Assembly: GCF_011682045.1 (NCBI RefSeq) | Contig: NZ_VVIW01000004.1 | Coordinates: 1-64,000, forward strand | DNA from: Massilia aquatica | GTDB lineage: Bacteria; Pseudomonadota; Gammaproteobacteria; Burkholderiales; Burkholderiaceae_D | Direction of reading: 5' to 3' | DNA: 64,000 bases | Shown here: one piece after another, positions 23,778 through 35,083 of the stretch | Numbering within the stretch: the first letter of the stretch is position 1 | How the letters are laid out: each line of letters opens with the position of its first letter | Translations under genes and position numbers: made by a program | Notes under the pieces: model-generated | Databases searched by the model: none | The model's input: the letters and a program-made list of their open reading frames with translations, nothing else | Told to the model about the DNA's origin: nothing

Positions 23778-26624
23778 CTAGCGCGGCGTGACTTTGTCGG
23801 TGGCGAGCACCAGGCGCCGCGTCTTGGCGCCGGCGCCGACCTGGATTTCGTCGACATTGGTCACCAGCCGCGCCTCGCCATCGGTCAGCGCCTGGTCCAG
23901 ATGGTGGATCAGGTGCGAGAAAACGCCCTCGTGCTGCGTTTCGGGCGTGCTGTAGATGCCGGCCCAGGCATTGCGCCCGGAGCGCTTGACCAGATACAGG
24001 CCCTGGTCGGCCAGCTCCACCACTTCGGACCACGACAGCAGGCGCGGTTCTTCCGGCACGAACGGAAAGCACGCAAATCCGATCGAACAGGTCTTGCGAA
24101 TGGCGGTCCCGTCGGGCAGCACGAAGTCGCGGTTGGCGACCGCCTGGCGAATCCGTTCCGCCACCACCCTGGCGTCGTCGCGGTGGGTGGCACGCGCCAG
24201 CACCAGAAATTCTTCGCCGCCCCAGCGGATCAGGTAATCGGACTCGCGGAACACTTCGCGCAGCCGCTCCTGCATCTGCACCAGCACCGCGTCGCCGGCC
24301 GCATGGCCGTGCACATCGTTCACTTGCTTGAAGTGGTCCAGGTCAACCATGAAAAACACCAGGTCTTTGCCGGGCGCGTTTTCGCGTTCGACGGCGCCGT
24401 TGCGCAATGGGTCGTCGTAGCCGCGCAGGCTCATGACCACGTCGGCGTCGACGTGCTGCAAAAAGAAGCGGCGGTTGCGCAGGCCGGTCAGCTGGTCGGT
24501 CAGGCTCACTTCTTCCAGCGCCTTGTAGGCTTGTTCGAGTTCGAGGTTCTTCTCCAGAAGCTGGGCCTGGGTCGCGCTCAGGGCCTTGAGCGTGGCCGCC
24601 ACCTGAAGATAGGCGCCAGCGTTGTCGAGGGCGATGGCGCCGTACGCGCACAGGGTGCGGAAAATAAGCCGCTCCCGTTCGCGGTAGGCGTTCGCCTGCA
24701 GCGACTGCACCGTCATCACGCCGAGCACCCGCTCCCCGATAAGCAGCGGCGCAAACAGCAGGCTCAGTGTCGGCAGGGTGCCCGGGATCAGGTTAGGCAT
24801 GTCGTCGCCGGCGTTCAGGTCGAGCAGGATCTCGCGCCGCTCGCGCACGCAGCGCGCCGAATTGGCCTGTTCGTCGGTGAGCGAATAGCGCGTGGCCGGC
24901 AGCGCCTTGCCCGCTTCCACGCCGAAGGCGCAGCTCAGGGAACTGCCGTCCGCATCGATCAGGAAGATGGAAAAGTGGGTCGCGTCGAGCAGGCCATGCA
25001 CGTGGCGGTCGAGCGCGCGGAACACGGCGGCGGCGTCGAGGTGGGTGGTGATCTCCTGCCCGATGGCCGACAAGTGTTCGAGCGTGGCGCTGGTCTGTTG
25101 CAGCACCTCGGCGCGCTTGGCTTCGGCGGCGGCCAGCTGGCGGTGATGCTCGCCTTCGGTCTTGGCGCGTTCGGTCTGGTACTGCACCTGCATGGCGACG
25201 GCGCGGTTGGTCGCTTCCTGGCTGTGGGTCTTGTCGCGCGCGGCGCCGGCGCGCAGCGCGATCTCGTAGGCTTGCGGGTAGTCGCCCACGCTGGCGTATT
25301 CGCGCGCGACCGCGTCATACAGGTCGCCGGGCACGGTGTAGCCGTCGATGGTGGCCGCCACCGCCATCGCCTGCTGGAGGTAATGCAGCGCGGGGCTGGG
25401 CGCTTCCAGCGGCGCCGGACACGGCAAGCGGTGGCGCGCGTGGATCTCGGCCAGCACCTTGAGCGCGGCGATCTGGTTGTACGAGTCGCCGTGTTCGCGC
25501 GCCAGCGCCAGCGCGGCGGCGGCCTTGTCGAGCGCATCGTGCGGGCGGTTCATGTGCGACAGCGCGTGCGCCTGGCCGCGCCGCGCGCCGCTCTGAAAAT
25601 CCGCCTGGTGCAGCGCTTCGCCGCGCGCTTCGAGGCGCGCGAAGCTCGCCAGCGCCGCCGCATAATCGCCGCCGTCGAGCGCCAGGTCGCCTTCGTATTC
25701 GAGCGCGATGGCGTAGGCGCGCGAGCCGGACATGGGCGCCAGCGTGGCCAGCGCTTCATGCAGCAGTTCCAGCGCCGCTTCGCGCTGGCCCAGCTGGCGC
25801 AAGGTTTCGGCGGTCTGCATCAGCGCCAGGCCAATGCTCATCGGCCAGCCGGTGGGCCGCGCCAGGTCCAGCCCGCGCTGCATCCATGCGAGCGCGGCGT
25901 GGTGCGCATTGAGGCTGGTGAAGGCGTTGCCGATGTTGGTGGCCACGTTGATCGCGCGCCGCACCTGGCCGGTGGCCAGCGCCGCCTCGAAGGTGTTCAT
26001 CAACAGGCCGATGGCGCGCCCGAAATCGCTGGCCTGGAAGGCGGCGGTGCCGAGGTAGTCGTTGATCCAGCCGGCGGCGGCCGGGTGCAGGCCTTTTTCG
26101 GCGGGGTCGAAGCGCTTGCCCCAGCGTTCATTGGCCGAGTGCAGGTTGCGGAACACCGCGAACAGGGCGGCGGCGGCGTCGATCACGTCGGCCCGCAAAC
26201 GGTCGCCGGCGCGCCAGACGTCATGCGCGGCGCCTGCCAGTTCGGCGTCGCTGGCGGCCGCGTTGCCGCGATCGACCTCGATCCAGGCGCGCAGCCAGCG
26301 CGCGTCGGCGCTGCCGATCGAGTCGTCCTGGCGGTGGAATTCTTCCCAGGCGGCGTCGGCCAGGGCGTGCGCGGCGTCGAGCTGGCCGGCCAGCCAGGCC
26401 GCTTCGCCGTCGATCAGCTGGCAGCGCGCCTGTTCCAGGCGGCGCTGCGCTTCGGGCAGCAGCGCCAGCAAAGGCGCGGCGTCCGTCGACAGGGCGCGGG
26501 CGCGCGCAGGGTCGCGCTGGCGCAGGTGCCAGGCCAGCGCCAGCATCGGCTTCAGGCGCGCGAGGCCATACTGGGAAGAAAGCTCCTCTTCCAGTTGCGC
26601 CAGCTCCTGCTCCACTGCAAACAT
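23778..26624 (-). CDS. TPR-GAF-GGDEF diguanylate cyclase
   Basis: This 948-residue cytosolic protein has an N-terminal helical TPR-like region (about 1-480, for example RAINVATNIGNAFTSLNAHHAALAWMQ). A coiled coil follows (about 480-540), then a GAF domain (about 545-700, DATHFSIFLIDADGSSL) and a GGDEF domain with active site RWGGEEFLVLA near residue 800. A product-inhibition I-site RESD lies five residues before GGEEF. It would make cyclic-di-GMP and be feedback-inhibited. The TPR-coiled coil-GAF order resembles cyclases that integrate small-molecule or redox signals. A second in-frame ATG at 26660 (MWRQIQG) is equally possible; neither has a strong RBS. Monocistronic. Confidence 0.85.
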   Translation of the reverse strand: MFAVEQELAQLEEELSSQYGLARLKPMLALAWHLRQRDPARARALSTDAAPLLALLPEAQRRLEQARCQLIDGEAAWLAGQLDAAHALADAAWEEFHRQDDSIGSADARWLRAWIEVDRGNAAASDAELAGAAHDVWRAGDRLRADVIDAAAALFAVFRNLHSANERWGKRFDPAEKGLHPAAAGWINDYLGTAAFQASDFGRAIGLLMNTFEAALATGQVRRAINVATNIGNAFTSLNAHHAALAWMQRGLDLARPTGWPMSIGLALMQTAETLRQLGQREAALELLHEALATLAPMSGSRAYAIALEYEGDLALDGGDYAAALASFARLEARGEALHQADFQSGARRGQAHALSHMNRPHDALDKAAAALALAREHGDSYNQIAALKVLAEIHARHRLPCPAPLEAPSPALHYLQQAMAVAATIDGYTVPGDLYDAVAREYASVGDYPQAYEIALRAGAARDKTHSQEATNRAVAMQVQYQTERAKTEGEHHRQLAAAEAKRAEVLQQTSATLEHLSAIGQEITTHLDAAAVFRALDRHVHGLLDATHFSIFLIDADGSSLSCAFGVEAGKALPATRYSLTDEQANSARCVRERREILLDLNAGDDMPNLIPGTLPTLSLLFAPLLIGERVLGVMTVQSLQANAYRERERLIFRTLCAYGAIALDNAGAYLQVAATLKALSATQAQLLEKNLELEQAYKALEEVSLTDQLTGLRNRRFFLQHVDADVVMSLRGYDDPLRNGAVERENAPGKDLVFFMVDLDHFKQVNDVHGHAAGDAVLVQMQERLREVFRESDYLIRWGGEEFLVLARATHRDDARVVAERIRQAVANRDFVLPDGTAIRKTCSIGFACFPFVPEEPRLLSWSEVVELADQGLYLVKRSGRNAWAGIYSTPETQHEGVFSHLIHHLDQALTDGEARLVTNVDEIQVGAGAKTRRLVLATDKVTPR

Positions 26625-26718
26625 TTCTAGCAATCGACACCCCTGAATTTGCCGCCACATCGTCGATGGACTCGCCCGTTATTATTTCACAAACAGGCTT
26701 CCAAAAGTCAGAAATGTT

Positions 26719-27669
26719 TCATATCAGCAACGACACGGCCGCCGAAAAGCTCAGGAAGGACAGTGCGGTCGAGACCAGGATGATGCGCGCCACCCTGCCC
26801 GTGTCGGCGCCGAAGCGCTCGGTCAGCAGCGCCACGTTGCTGGCACTGGGCAGGCAGGCGACCAGCACCAGCACCGTCAGGGCGGCCGGATCGATGGGAA
26901 CGCCCAGCCGGATGGCGGCGTGGCCGATGGCGAACATGAGCAGCGGGTGGATCAGCAGCTTGACCAGGGCAACCGGCACAAAATCGGCCAGCGCGGTAGC
27001 GCCGCTAGCGTTCATCTGCGAACGCGCCAGCACCGCGCCGATGGTAAACAGCGCCACCGGCGAGGCGGCGTCGGCCAGCAGGCCGATGGTGCTGGTCAAC
27101 GGTTTGGGCAGCACCAGGCCGATGCCGGACGCCAGCGCGCCCAGCAGGATCGACCAGGGCATCGGGTTGCGCAGCATGCCCTTCAAGGCATTGCGCAGGG
27201 CGGCGGCACTGCTCTGCCCGCCGGAAGGACCGAGGCGCGAGAGGGCGATGCACAGCGAGGTCGTGATCACCAGGTCGACCACCAGCGCCACGATCACCGG
27301 CCCGGACGAGCGCGGCCCGAGCAGGGCGAGCAGGAGCGGCACCCCCATGAAGCCGGTGTTGGGAAACGCCGCCACCAGCGCCCCGAAAGCGCCATCGTTC
27401 CAGCCGGCGCGGCGCAAGGTGAGCAGCATGGCCAGGCCCACCGTCACGAGCGCGCACAGCAGGTAGACGCCGAACAGCCCGGCGTCGAGCAGCTGGGTCA
27501 GCGGCGTGGTCGAGCCGAAGCGGTACAGCAGGCACGGCAAGGCAAAGTACAGGACGAAGCTGTTCAGGCCCGGAATGGCCAGTTGCGGCAGCAGATGACG
27601 CCGCACGGCAAGGTAGCCGCACAGGACCAGTGCGAAAAACGGAAAGGTAATGGCGAGAATGGCGAGCAT
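26719..27669 (-). CDS. AEC-family (auxin efflux carrier type) permease
   Basis: This 316-residue protein has about ten hydrophobic helices in two halves. Typical AEC features are LNSFVLYFALPCLLYRF in helix 2, AAFPNTGFMGVPLLLALLGP in the first crossover and CLPSASNVALLTERFGAD in the second. The family exports or imports small organic acids and amino acids; the substrate here is unknown. A TACAAT hexamer 9 nt upstream of the ATG would make the transcript nearly leaderless. The gene stands alone, 95 nt from the cyclase. Confidence 0.85.
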   Translation of the reverse strand: MLAILAITFPFFALVLCGYLAVRRHLLPQLAIPGLNSFVLYFALPCLLYRFGSTTPLTQLLDAGLFGVYLLCALVTVGLAMLLTLRRAGWNDGAFGALVAAFPNTGFMGVPLLLALLGPRSSGPVIVALVVDLVITTSLCIALSRLGPSGGQSSAAALRNALKGMLRNPMPWSILLGALASGIGLVLPKPLTSTIGLLADAASPVALFTIGAVLARSQMNASGATALADFVPVALVKLLIHPLLMFAIGHAAIRLGVPIDPAALTVLVLVACLPSASNVALLTERFGADTGRVARIILVSTALSFLSFSAAVSLLI

Positions 27670-27773
27670 GAACGGCCATTGTAGCGTGACCGCTCAGCCC
27701 GCGCCCGCGTCCCCTCCGCCGCCGATATCGACGGCTTGCCGTGCCGGGAACCCTGCCCTGCTTGTTGGCGATA

Positions 27774-28406
27774 CTACTGGCCGGACTTCTCCGTCGCCGT
27801 GCCCGAACTGCCCATGGCGCGGCTCTTGCCGTGCAGTTCTTTCGCCGCATTCAGATGCTGGTCGACAGTGGGCGTCATGCGGGTGACCAGCGCCTTGATA
27901 TCGGGGTCCTTGGCGCGGCCCTGCGCCTTGGTCAGCATGCCGTGGGTTTTCTTGTGATCGGCCACGCCGGCCTGTGCCATGTAGGCGCGGTCGAAGGCGT
28001 CGCCCGACAGCGCGGCCAGCTTGTCGGCCTTGGCCTTGTGCATGCGGTCCAGCGTGGAGGGCAAGGTGACGCCCTTGGTTTGCGCCAGTTGCCGCACCTC
28101 CTCCAGCGCCTTGGTATGGTCGTCGATCATTTGCTGCGCATATTTTTTGACGTCATCGTTCTGGCTCTTGGCTTGCGCCGTGCGCCCCGCTTCGATCTCG
28201 GCCATGTTGGCCATGGCAAGGTCGGTGACGATCTTGCGGTCGGCGCTGCTGATTGTTGCGGTGCCGCTGCCGCCCTGGGCGCCGGTCTGTCCGCTGGCGC
28301 CCTGGGTGCCGGACTGCGTCGCGCCGGTCTGGGCATGGACGGCGACGCTGGCGCACAGCGCGGCGGCTGCACACATGCCGATCAATCCTGGTTTTTTCTT
28401 GAACAT
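27774..28406 (-). CDS. Secreted DUF4142 protein
   Basis: This 210-residue protein has a signal peptide (about residues 1-25, ending VHAQ) and a Gly/Ser/Thr/Gln linker (to about 50). An all-helical DUF4142 domain follows (SSADRKIVTDLAMANMAEIEAGRTAQAKSQNDDVKKYAQQMIDDHTKALEEV in outline). DUF4142 proteins are exported ferritin-like four-helix bundles of unknown role, often linked to stress or biofilm. AGGAG lies 7 nt before the ATG. It is separated from the FucP-like gene by a terminator. Confidence 0.85.
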   Translation of the reverse strand: MFKKKPGLIGMCAAAALCASVAVHAQTGATQSGTQGASGQTGAQGGSGTATISSADRKIVTDLAMANMAEIEAGRTAQAKSQNDDVKKYAQQMIDDHTKALEEVRQLAQTKGVTLPSTLDRMHKAKADKLAALSGDAFDRAYMAQAGVADHKKTHGMLTKAQGRAKDPDIKALVTRMTPTVDQHLNAAKELHGKSRAMGSSGTATEKSGQ

Positions 28407-28511
28407 GTCGATCTCCTGATGAGGTTAGGGTTGGCGCCCGCGCGCGGACGCCTGTTCCTTTTGGACCGTGCCCGGTCCCCGCAAGTTCAACCAAATCCGC
28501 ATCCGCAAACG

Positions 28512-28537
28512 AAAACACCGCCGGCAAGCGGCGGTGT
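28512..28537 (-). terminator. Rho-independent terminator of the FucP-like gene
   Basis: ACACCGCCG (28515-28523) and CGGCGGTGT (28529-28537) enclose a 5-nt loop; on the - strand the stem is followed by a T4 tract (28515-28512). It is 21 nt past the stop at 28558. Confidence 0.8.
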
Positions 28538-28557
28538 CTGTCTGCGGAGATAGCGGA

Positions 28558-29850
28558 TCAGCCCTGGTACATCCTGGCGTACTTGAGGCCGTAATAGATG
28601 ACGAACAGGTAGCAAGCGGCCGGCACCAGGAACGACAGCTGCACGCCGAACGCATCGGCCAGCACGCTTTGCGCCAGCGGCACCAGTGCGCCGCCGACGA
28701 TGGCCATGCACAGGATGCTCGATCCCTGCCCCGTGAATTTGCCCAGCTTGAACAGTGCCATGCTGAAGATGGTCGGGAACATGATCGAGTTGCACAGGCC
28801 GACCAGCAGGATCGCCCACATCGCCGTCATGCCGCTGCCGAACACCGCCACCATGATCAGCGCGATCGAGCAGGCCGCGTTGAAGGCCAGCGCCCGGCCC
28901 GGGCTGACGTAGCGCATTGCCGCAAAGCCGATGAAGCGGCCCAGCATGGCGCCGCCGCCGTAGATGGTGACGTATTTGGCGGCGGTGTCGGCGCTGAATC
29001 CGGCGATGTGCTTTTCGCCCATGAAGTTAATCAGGAAGCTGCCGATGCTCACTTCCGCACCCACATATAAAAAGATCCCGAGTGCGCCGAGCACCAGGTG
29101 GCGGTAGCCGGCGGCCGAGGTCTTGTCGTCGGTGTGGGCGACATCGTCGCCGGCCTCGCTGTCGGCAATCGCCGGCAAGCGCGCCAGGGCGAAGAAAGTC
29201 GCCAGCGCCAGCAGGACCGCCGCCATCACCAGGTAAGGCACTTGTACGGTGGCCGCTTCCTGCGCACGGTAAGCCAGTTGCTCGGCGGCCGGCAGTTTTT
29301 TCAGCTCGTCCACACTGAGTACGGCGCTCGACAAAATCAGCAGCGCGCCCAGATACGGCGCCACCGTGGCGCCGAGCGAATTGAAGGCCTGGGTGAGCGT
29401 GAGGCGGCTCGACGCGGTGGCCGGATCGCCCAGCACAGTGACGTACGGGTTGGCCGCCACCTGGAGCACCGTGATGCCCGAGGCCAGCACGAACAGCGAC
29501 AGCAGGAACAGCGCGTAGCCGGCGTTCGCGGCCGGATAAAACATCGCGCAGCCGATGGCGGCAATCACCAGGCCGGCCACGGCGCCTTTCTGGTAGCCGA
29601 TCTTCTTGATCAGAATCCCGGCCGGCAGCGACACGATGAAGTAGGCGCCGAAGAAGCACAGCTGCACCAGCATGGCTTTCAGGTAGCTCAGTTCATACAC
29701 CGATTTTAAATGGGGGATCAGCACTTCGTTCATGGAGGTCAGCAAACCCCACATGAAGAACAGGATGGTAATGATGATGAGCGGGCCGGTATGGCCCTGC
29801 TGCGCAGCGTGCGCCTGCGGCACGGGCTTGGCCGTTGATACGTGTTGCAT
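28558..29850 (-). CDS. FucP/GluP-type sugar:proton symporter
   Basis: This 430-residue MFS protein has FucP-family signatures: ILFFMWGLLTSMNEVLIPHLKSVYELSY in helix 1, QLCFFGAYFIVSLPAGIL, LQVAANPYVTVLGDPATASSRLTLTQAFNSLGA (the NPYV motif) and IMFPTIFSMALFKLGKFTGQGSSIL. The family carries fucose, glucose, galactose or N-acetylglucosamine; the position beside a GH3 glucosidase favours glucose. A strong RBS (AAGGAG) precedes the ATG. It is 287 nt downstream of the GH3 stop, on the same strand, with a perfect 20-bp palindrome between them. It ends at a good terminator. Confidence 0.9.
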   Translation of the reverse strand: MQHVSTAKPVPQAHAAQQGHTGPLIIITILFFMWGLLTSMNEVLIPHLKSVYELSYLKAMLVQLCFFGAYFIVSLPAGILIKKIGYQKGAVAGLVIAAIGCAMFYPAANAGYALFLLSLFVLASGITVLQVAANPYVTVLGDPATASSRLTLTQAFNSLGATVAPYLGALLILSSAVLSVDELKKLPAAEQLAYRAQEAATVQVPYLVMAAVLLALATFFALARLPAIADSEAGDDVAHTDDKTSAAGYRHLVLGALGIFLYVGAEVSIGSFLINFMGEKHIAGFSADTAAKYVTIYGGGAMLGRFIGFAAMRYVSPGRALAFNAACSIALIMVAVFGSGMTAMWAILLVGLCNSIMFPTIFSMALFKLGKFTGQGSSILCMAIVGGALVPLAQSVLADAFGVQLSFLVPAACYLFVIYYGLKYARMYQG

Positions 29851-29937
29851 GCTACTCCTTAATGGTGATCAAGCCCCCTTTCATCTGTTCCGACAATATC
29901 GCCGACATACCGAGAAACGCGGGAGACTTTTCCGTGA

Positions 29938-29957
29938 CCGGATACCTGGGTATCCGG
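29938..29957. promoter_or_regulatory. Perfect 20-bp inverted repeat upstream of the FucP-like gene
   Basis: CCGGATACC (29938-29946) and its exact complement GGTATCCGG (29949-29957) are separated by TG. It lies 88 bp before the FucP-like start. It does not match the LacI-type sites at 32700 and 38121, so it may bind a different regulator, or it is a structure at the 3' end of the GH3 transcript. A G8 tract (30121-30128) also lies in this gap. Confidence 0.5.
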
Positions 29958-30137
29958 GCCGCGGAAACGCCGTCCGGCCGGGCCGTGTACGTACGCGCGG
30001 CACTGCCGCACAGCCGGAATGATACCCGACCCGCCGCACACGGTTCCGGGAGCGGCCATTTTTGGCGTGCGCCCGGATGGCGCCCGCCCCGACCCTATCT
30101 GCATACGCAGGCGCCGGTTCGGGGGGGGCTTGACCAC

Positions 30138-32624
<2,487 letters not shown>

Positions 32625-32699
32625 GGTGTCAGTGCGAAAAGGTGGAAATGCCTGGCGGTGAAAACCGGGTACCAGGGTCCGTTCTGCTGCTGGCAGAAG

Positions 32700-32715
32700 T
32701 TGGAAACGCTCCCAA
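32700..32715. promoter_or_regulatory. LacI-family operator in front of the GH3 gene
   Basis: TTGGAAACGCTCCCAA is a near-palindrome centred on CG, matching the LacI/GalR consensus (TGG-A-CG-T-CCA). It begins about 11 bp beyond the -10 box at 32726-32731, where a bound repressor would block initiation or early elongation. It resembles the site at 38121. Confidence 0.7.
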
Positions 32716-32725
32716 CCGAAGATCA

Positions 32726-32754
32726 ATAGTGCGATGATGAAGGAATTTTGTCAA
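32726..32754 (-). promoter_or_regulatory. Sigma70-like promoter of the GH3 gene
   Basis: On the - strand TTGACA (32754-32749) and CACTAT (32731-32726) are separated by 17 bp. The -35 is consensus and the -10 weak, consistent with a regulated promoter. Confidence 0.6.
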
Positions 32755-32806
32755 TCATAAGATTGTGTAAATGGCCGGCTACTTTTGCACGCGCCACCAA
32801 GAAGAC

Positions 32807-32834
32807 CGTCGTTCCCGCCTGCGCGGGAATGACG
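32807..32834. repeat. REP-like palindrome of the GTCATTCCCGC family
   Basis: CGTCGTTCCCGC (32807-32818) pairs with GCGGGAATGACG (32823-32834), a 12-bp stem with one G-T wobble and a 4-nt loop. This motif type is dispersed in many Proteobacteria. It lies between the LacI stop and the GH3 promoter and may also end the LacI transcript. Confidence 0.75.
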
Positions 32835-32898
32835 AGGGTAGTGGTGGAAACGACGGTGATAGTGATGGTAGACGCGGCAAACCAGAAAGTCGACACCC

Positions 32899-33921
32899 CT
32901 ACTCCGCGCGGCGCCTGGCCGGCTTGCCCAGCGAGGCCCGCACGGTCACGCTGATCGCAAATTCGCGCCGCACCGGGTGCCTGCTGCCGTAGCAGCGGTT
33001 GAGCAGCGCATTGAGCCCGTTCAGGGTCACGTCGCGCCAGGGAATGTGGACCGACGTCAGGCGCGGCGCCGAAAACTGCGCGCTCGGCGTATCGTCGTAG
33101 CCGAGCACCGAGACGTCGCCCGGCACCGACAGCCCCACGTCCTGGAAGTACGACAAGGCGCCGACCGCCATTTCGTCATTGGCGCAGAACAGGGCCGTGA
33201 ACTTGTGCCCGGACGCCACCAGTTCGGCCGCCGCGTCCCACCCGCCCTGCGGCGAAAAGTCGCTCTCGGCCACCCACATCTTGTCGGTGGCGATGCCATT
33301 GCGTTCCAGTTCGTCCATGAAGCCGGCGATGCGCTCGACGTTGTCGGGCGAGGTCGATGGTCCGGCGATCACGGCGATCTTGCGGTGGCGGTGCTCCAGC
33401 AGCGCGCGCGCCGCCGCGCGTCCGCCCTCGGTATGGTCGGCCGAAAAGCACTGCTCGGGAATGCTCTCGTGGCTGTGGCCCAGCACCACCACGCGCGACT
33501 GCTTGGGCCCAAGCGCGGCGATGTCGTCGTCGGTCAGCAGATTGGTCAGCAGAATCAGGCCGTCGCAGCCGCGCTCCATCAGGAAGTCGATGCCTTCGAT
33601 GGCCTGGCGCCGCGCATCGCCCGAGCCGACCCCGAACGCCACCACCATGTGCAGGCCGGCGGCGCGCAGCGCGGTGTCGATCGACTGCAGGATGGGGGTG
33701 TAGAAGGTGCCCTTGAGGACCGGGATGTACACGCCGATCATTTGCGAGGTGCCCGACAACAGCGAGCGCGCCGCGTGCGACGGGCGGAAGTCGAGTTCCG
33801 CGATGGCTTTCTTGACCCGTTCCAGCGTCGCCGGCGAGACCGAGCCCTTGCCGCTGACCACGCGCGACGCGGTTCCCAGGCCGACGCCGGCAAGGCGTGC
33901 TACGTCTTTGATATTGGCCAC
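32899..33921 (-). CDS. LacI-family sugar regulator
   Basis: This 340-residue repressor starts with GTG at 33921 (AAAGGGA upstream), giving the standard LacI N terminus (V/M)ANIKDVARLAGVGLGTASRVVSGKGSVSPATLERV. The hinge helix follows at SHAARSLLSG. The sugar-binding domain has MIGVYIPVLKGTFYTPILQSID, GLILLTNLL and FTALFCANDEMAVGALSYFQD. It sits 94 nt after the ABC ATPase gene and before the GH3 gene on the same strand. The two LacI-type operators at 32700 and 38121 flank the locus, so it most likely represses both the ABC operon and the GH3 gene until its inducing sugar appears. Confidence 0.9.
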   Translation of the reverse strand: MANIKDVARLAGVGLGTASRVVSGKGSVSPATLERVKKAIAELDFRPSHAARSLLSGTSQMIGVYIPVLKGTFYTPILQSIDTALRAAGLHMVVAFGVGSGDARRQAIEGIDFLMERGCDGLILLTNLLTDDDIAALGPKQSRVVVLGHSHESIPEQCFSADHTEGGRAAARALLEHRHRKIAVIAGPSTSPDNVERIAGFMDELERNGIATDKMWVAESDFSPQGGWDAAAELVASGHKFTALFCANDEMAVGALSYFQDVGLSVPGDVSVLGYDDTPSAQFSAPRLTSVHIPWRDVTLNGLNALLNRCYGSRHPVRREFAISVTVRASLGKPARRRAE

Positions 33922-34015
33922 GGCGTCCCTTTGATCGGTCAAATTGGTAAATACAGCGGAAGCATACCGCAAACGGCGGATTATGCATGGCCCGCGCCCG
34001 TCTTTCCAGTCCGAA

Positions 34016-35080
34016 TTACAGTCGCGCTGACAGACGCTGCTCGCTGGCCTTGTCGAACAGCGACACGCGCGCCGCGTCGACCGCGAAGCGCACCGTCTGG
34101 CCCAGCGCGAATACGCGCGTGTCGTTGACGATGGCCGAGAGCTGCTGGCCGGCGGTGGCGATCCACACGATCTGGTGGTTGCCCATCGGTTCGACCAGCG
34201 CCACGGTGCCTTCGAGCGCGCCGTCGTCGGCGATGCGAATGTGCTCGGGGCGAATTCCCAGCACCAGCGCCTGGCCGGGCGCCGCCTCCGCCGCGCCGCC
34301 TTCCAGGCGAAAGCCGTTGCCGGCAAAGCAGCCATCAAGGTCGAGCGCACCGTCGATAAAGTTCATCGAGGGCGAACCGAGAAAGCCGGCCACGAACAGG
34401 TTGGCCGGCCGCTCGTACACGTCGCCAGGGGCGCCGATCTGCAAGATTTTACCGGCCCGCATGACCACGATGCGGGTGGCCAGGGTCATCGCTTCGACCT
34501 GGTCGTGGGTCACGTAGATCATGGTCGAGCGCAGGTCCTGGTGCAGCAGTTTCAGTTCGCGCCGCAGTTCGGCGCGCAGCTTGGCGTCCAGGTTCGAGAG
34601 CGGTTCGTCGAACAGGAACACGCCCGCTTCGCGCACCAGCGCGCGCCCGATCGCCACCCGCTGGCGCTGTCCGCCCGACAGCTGCGCCGGTTTACGCGCC
34701 AGCAGCGGGCCGAGATGGAGCATGTCGGCGGCGCGCTTGACGCGGCGCGCAATCTCCGCCTTGGGCGTGCCGTTGATGCGCAGCCCGAACGACATGTTCT
34801 TCTCCACCGTCATGGTCGGATACAGCGCGTACGACTGGAACACCATGCCGATATGGCGCTCGCTCGGGTCGGCATACGTCATGTCTTCGCCGCCGATTTC
34901 CACCGTGCCGGCGCTCACATCGATCAAGCCGGCGATGCTGTGCAACAGGGTCGACTTGCCGCAGCCGGAAGGCCCCAGCAGCACCAGGAATTCGCCCTCG
35001 TCCACCGCCAGGTCGAGGTCCTTGATAATCTCGTTGCCACCCAGGGTGATGCACAGCTTGCGGACACAGACATTCGACAT
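34016..35080 (-). CDS. UgpC/MsmK-type sugar ABC transporter ATPase
   Basis: This 354-residue ATPase has Walker A GPSGCGKST (residues 36-44), Q-loop MVFQSYALYPTMTVEKN, signature LSGGQRQRVAIGRAL, Walker B VFLFDEPLSNLD and switch His in YVTHDQVEAMTLA. A C-terminal TOBE-like regulatory domain follows (about 240-354, VLGIRPEHIRI). It powers the sugar importer encoded directly upstream. The start lies 3 nt after the permease stop, with AAAGGG overlapping it. It is the fourth gene of the importer operon. Confidence 0.95.
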   Translation of the reverse strand: MSNVCVRKLCITLGGNEIIKDLDLAVDEGEFLVLLGPSGCGKSTLLHSIAGLIDVSAGTVEIGGEDMTYADPSERHIGMVFQSYALYPTMTVEKNMSFGLRINGTPKAEIARRVKRAADMLHLGPLLARKPAQLSGGQRQRVAIGRALVREAGVFLFDEPLSNLDAKLRAELRRELKLLHQDLRSTMIYVTHDQVEAMTLATRIVVMRAGKILQIGAPGDVYERPANLFVAGFLGSPSMNFIDGALDLDGCFAGNGFRLEGGAAEAAPGQALVLGIRPEHIRIADDGALEGTVALVEPMGNHQIVWIATAGQQLSAIVNDTRVFALGQTVRFAVDAARVSLFDKASEQRLSARL

Positions 35081-35083
35081 GGA

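Noticed and set aside
23727-26630. A 967-codon + strand frame antisense to the GGDEF cyclase
   Set aside because: The - strand has an intact GGEEF and I-site; the + frame has repetitive Arg/Gln/His composition and no motif.
30121-30128. G8 homopolymer as a phase-variation switch
   Set aside because: It lies in the gap between the GH3 stop and the FucP-like promoter and not inside a coding frame or at a promoter spacer.
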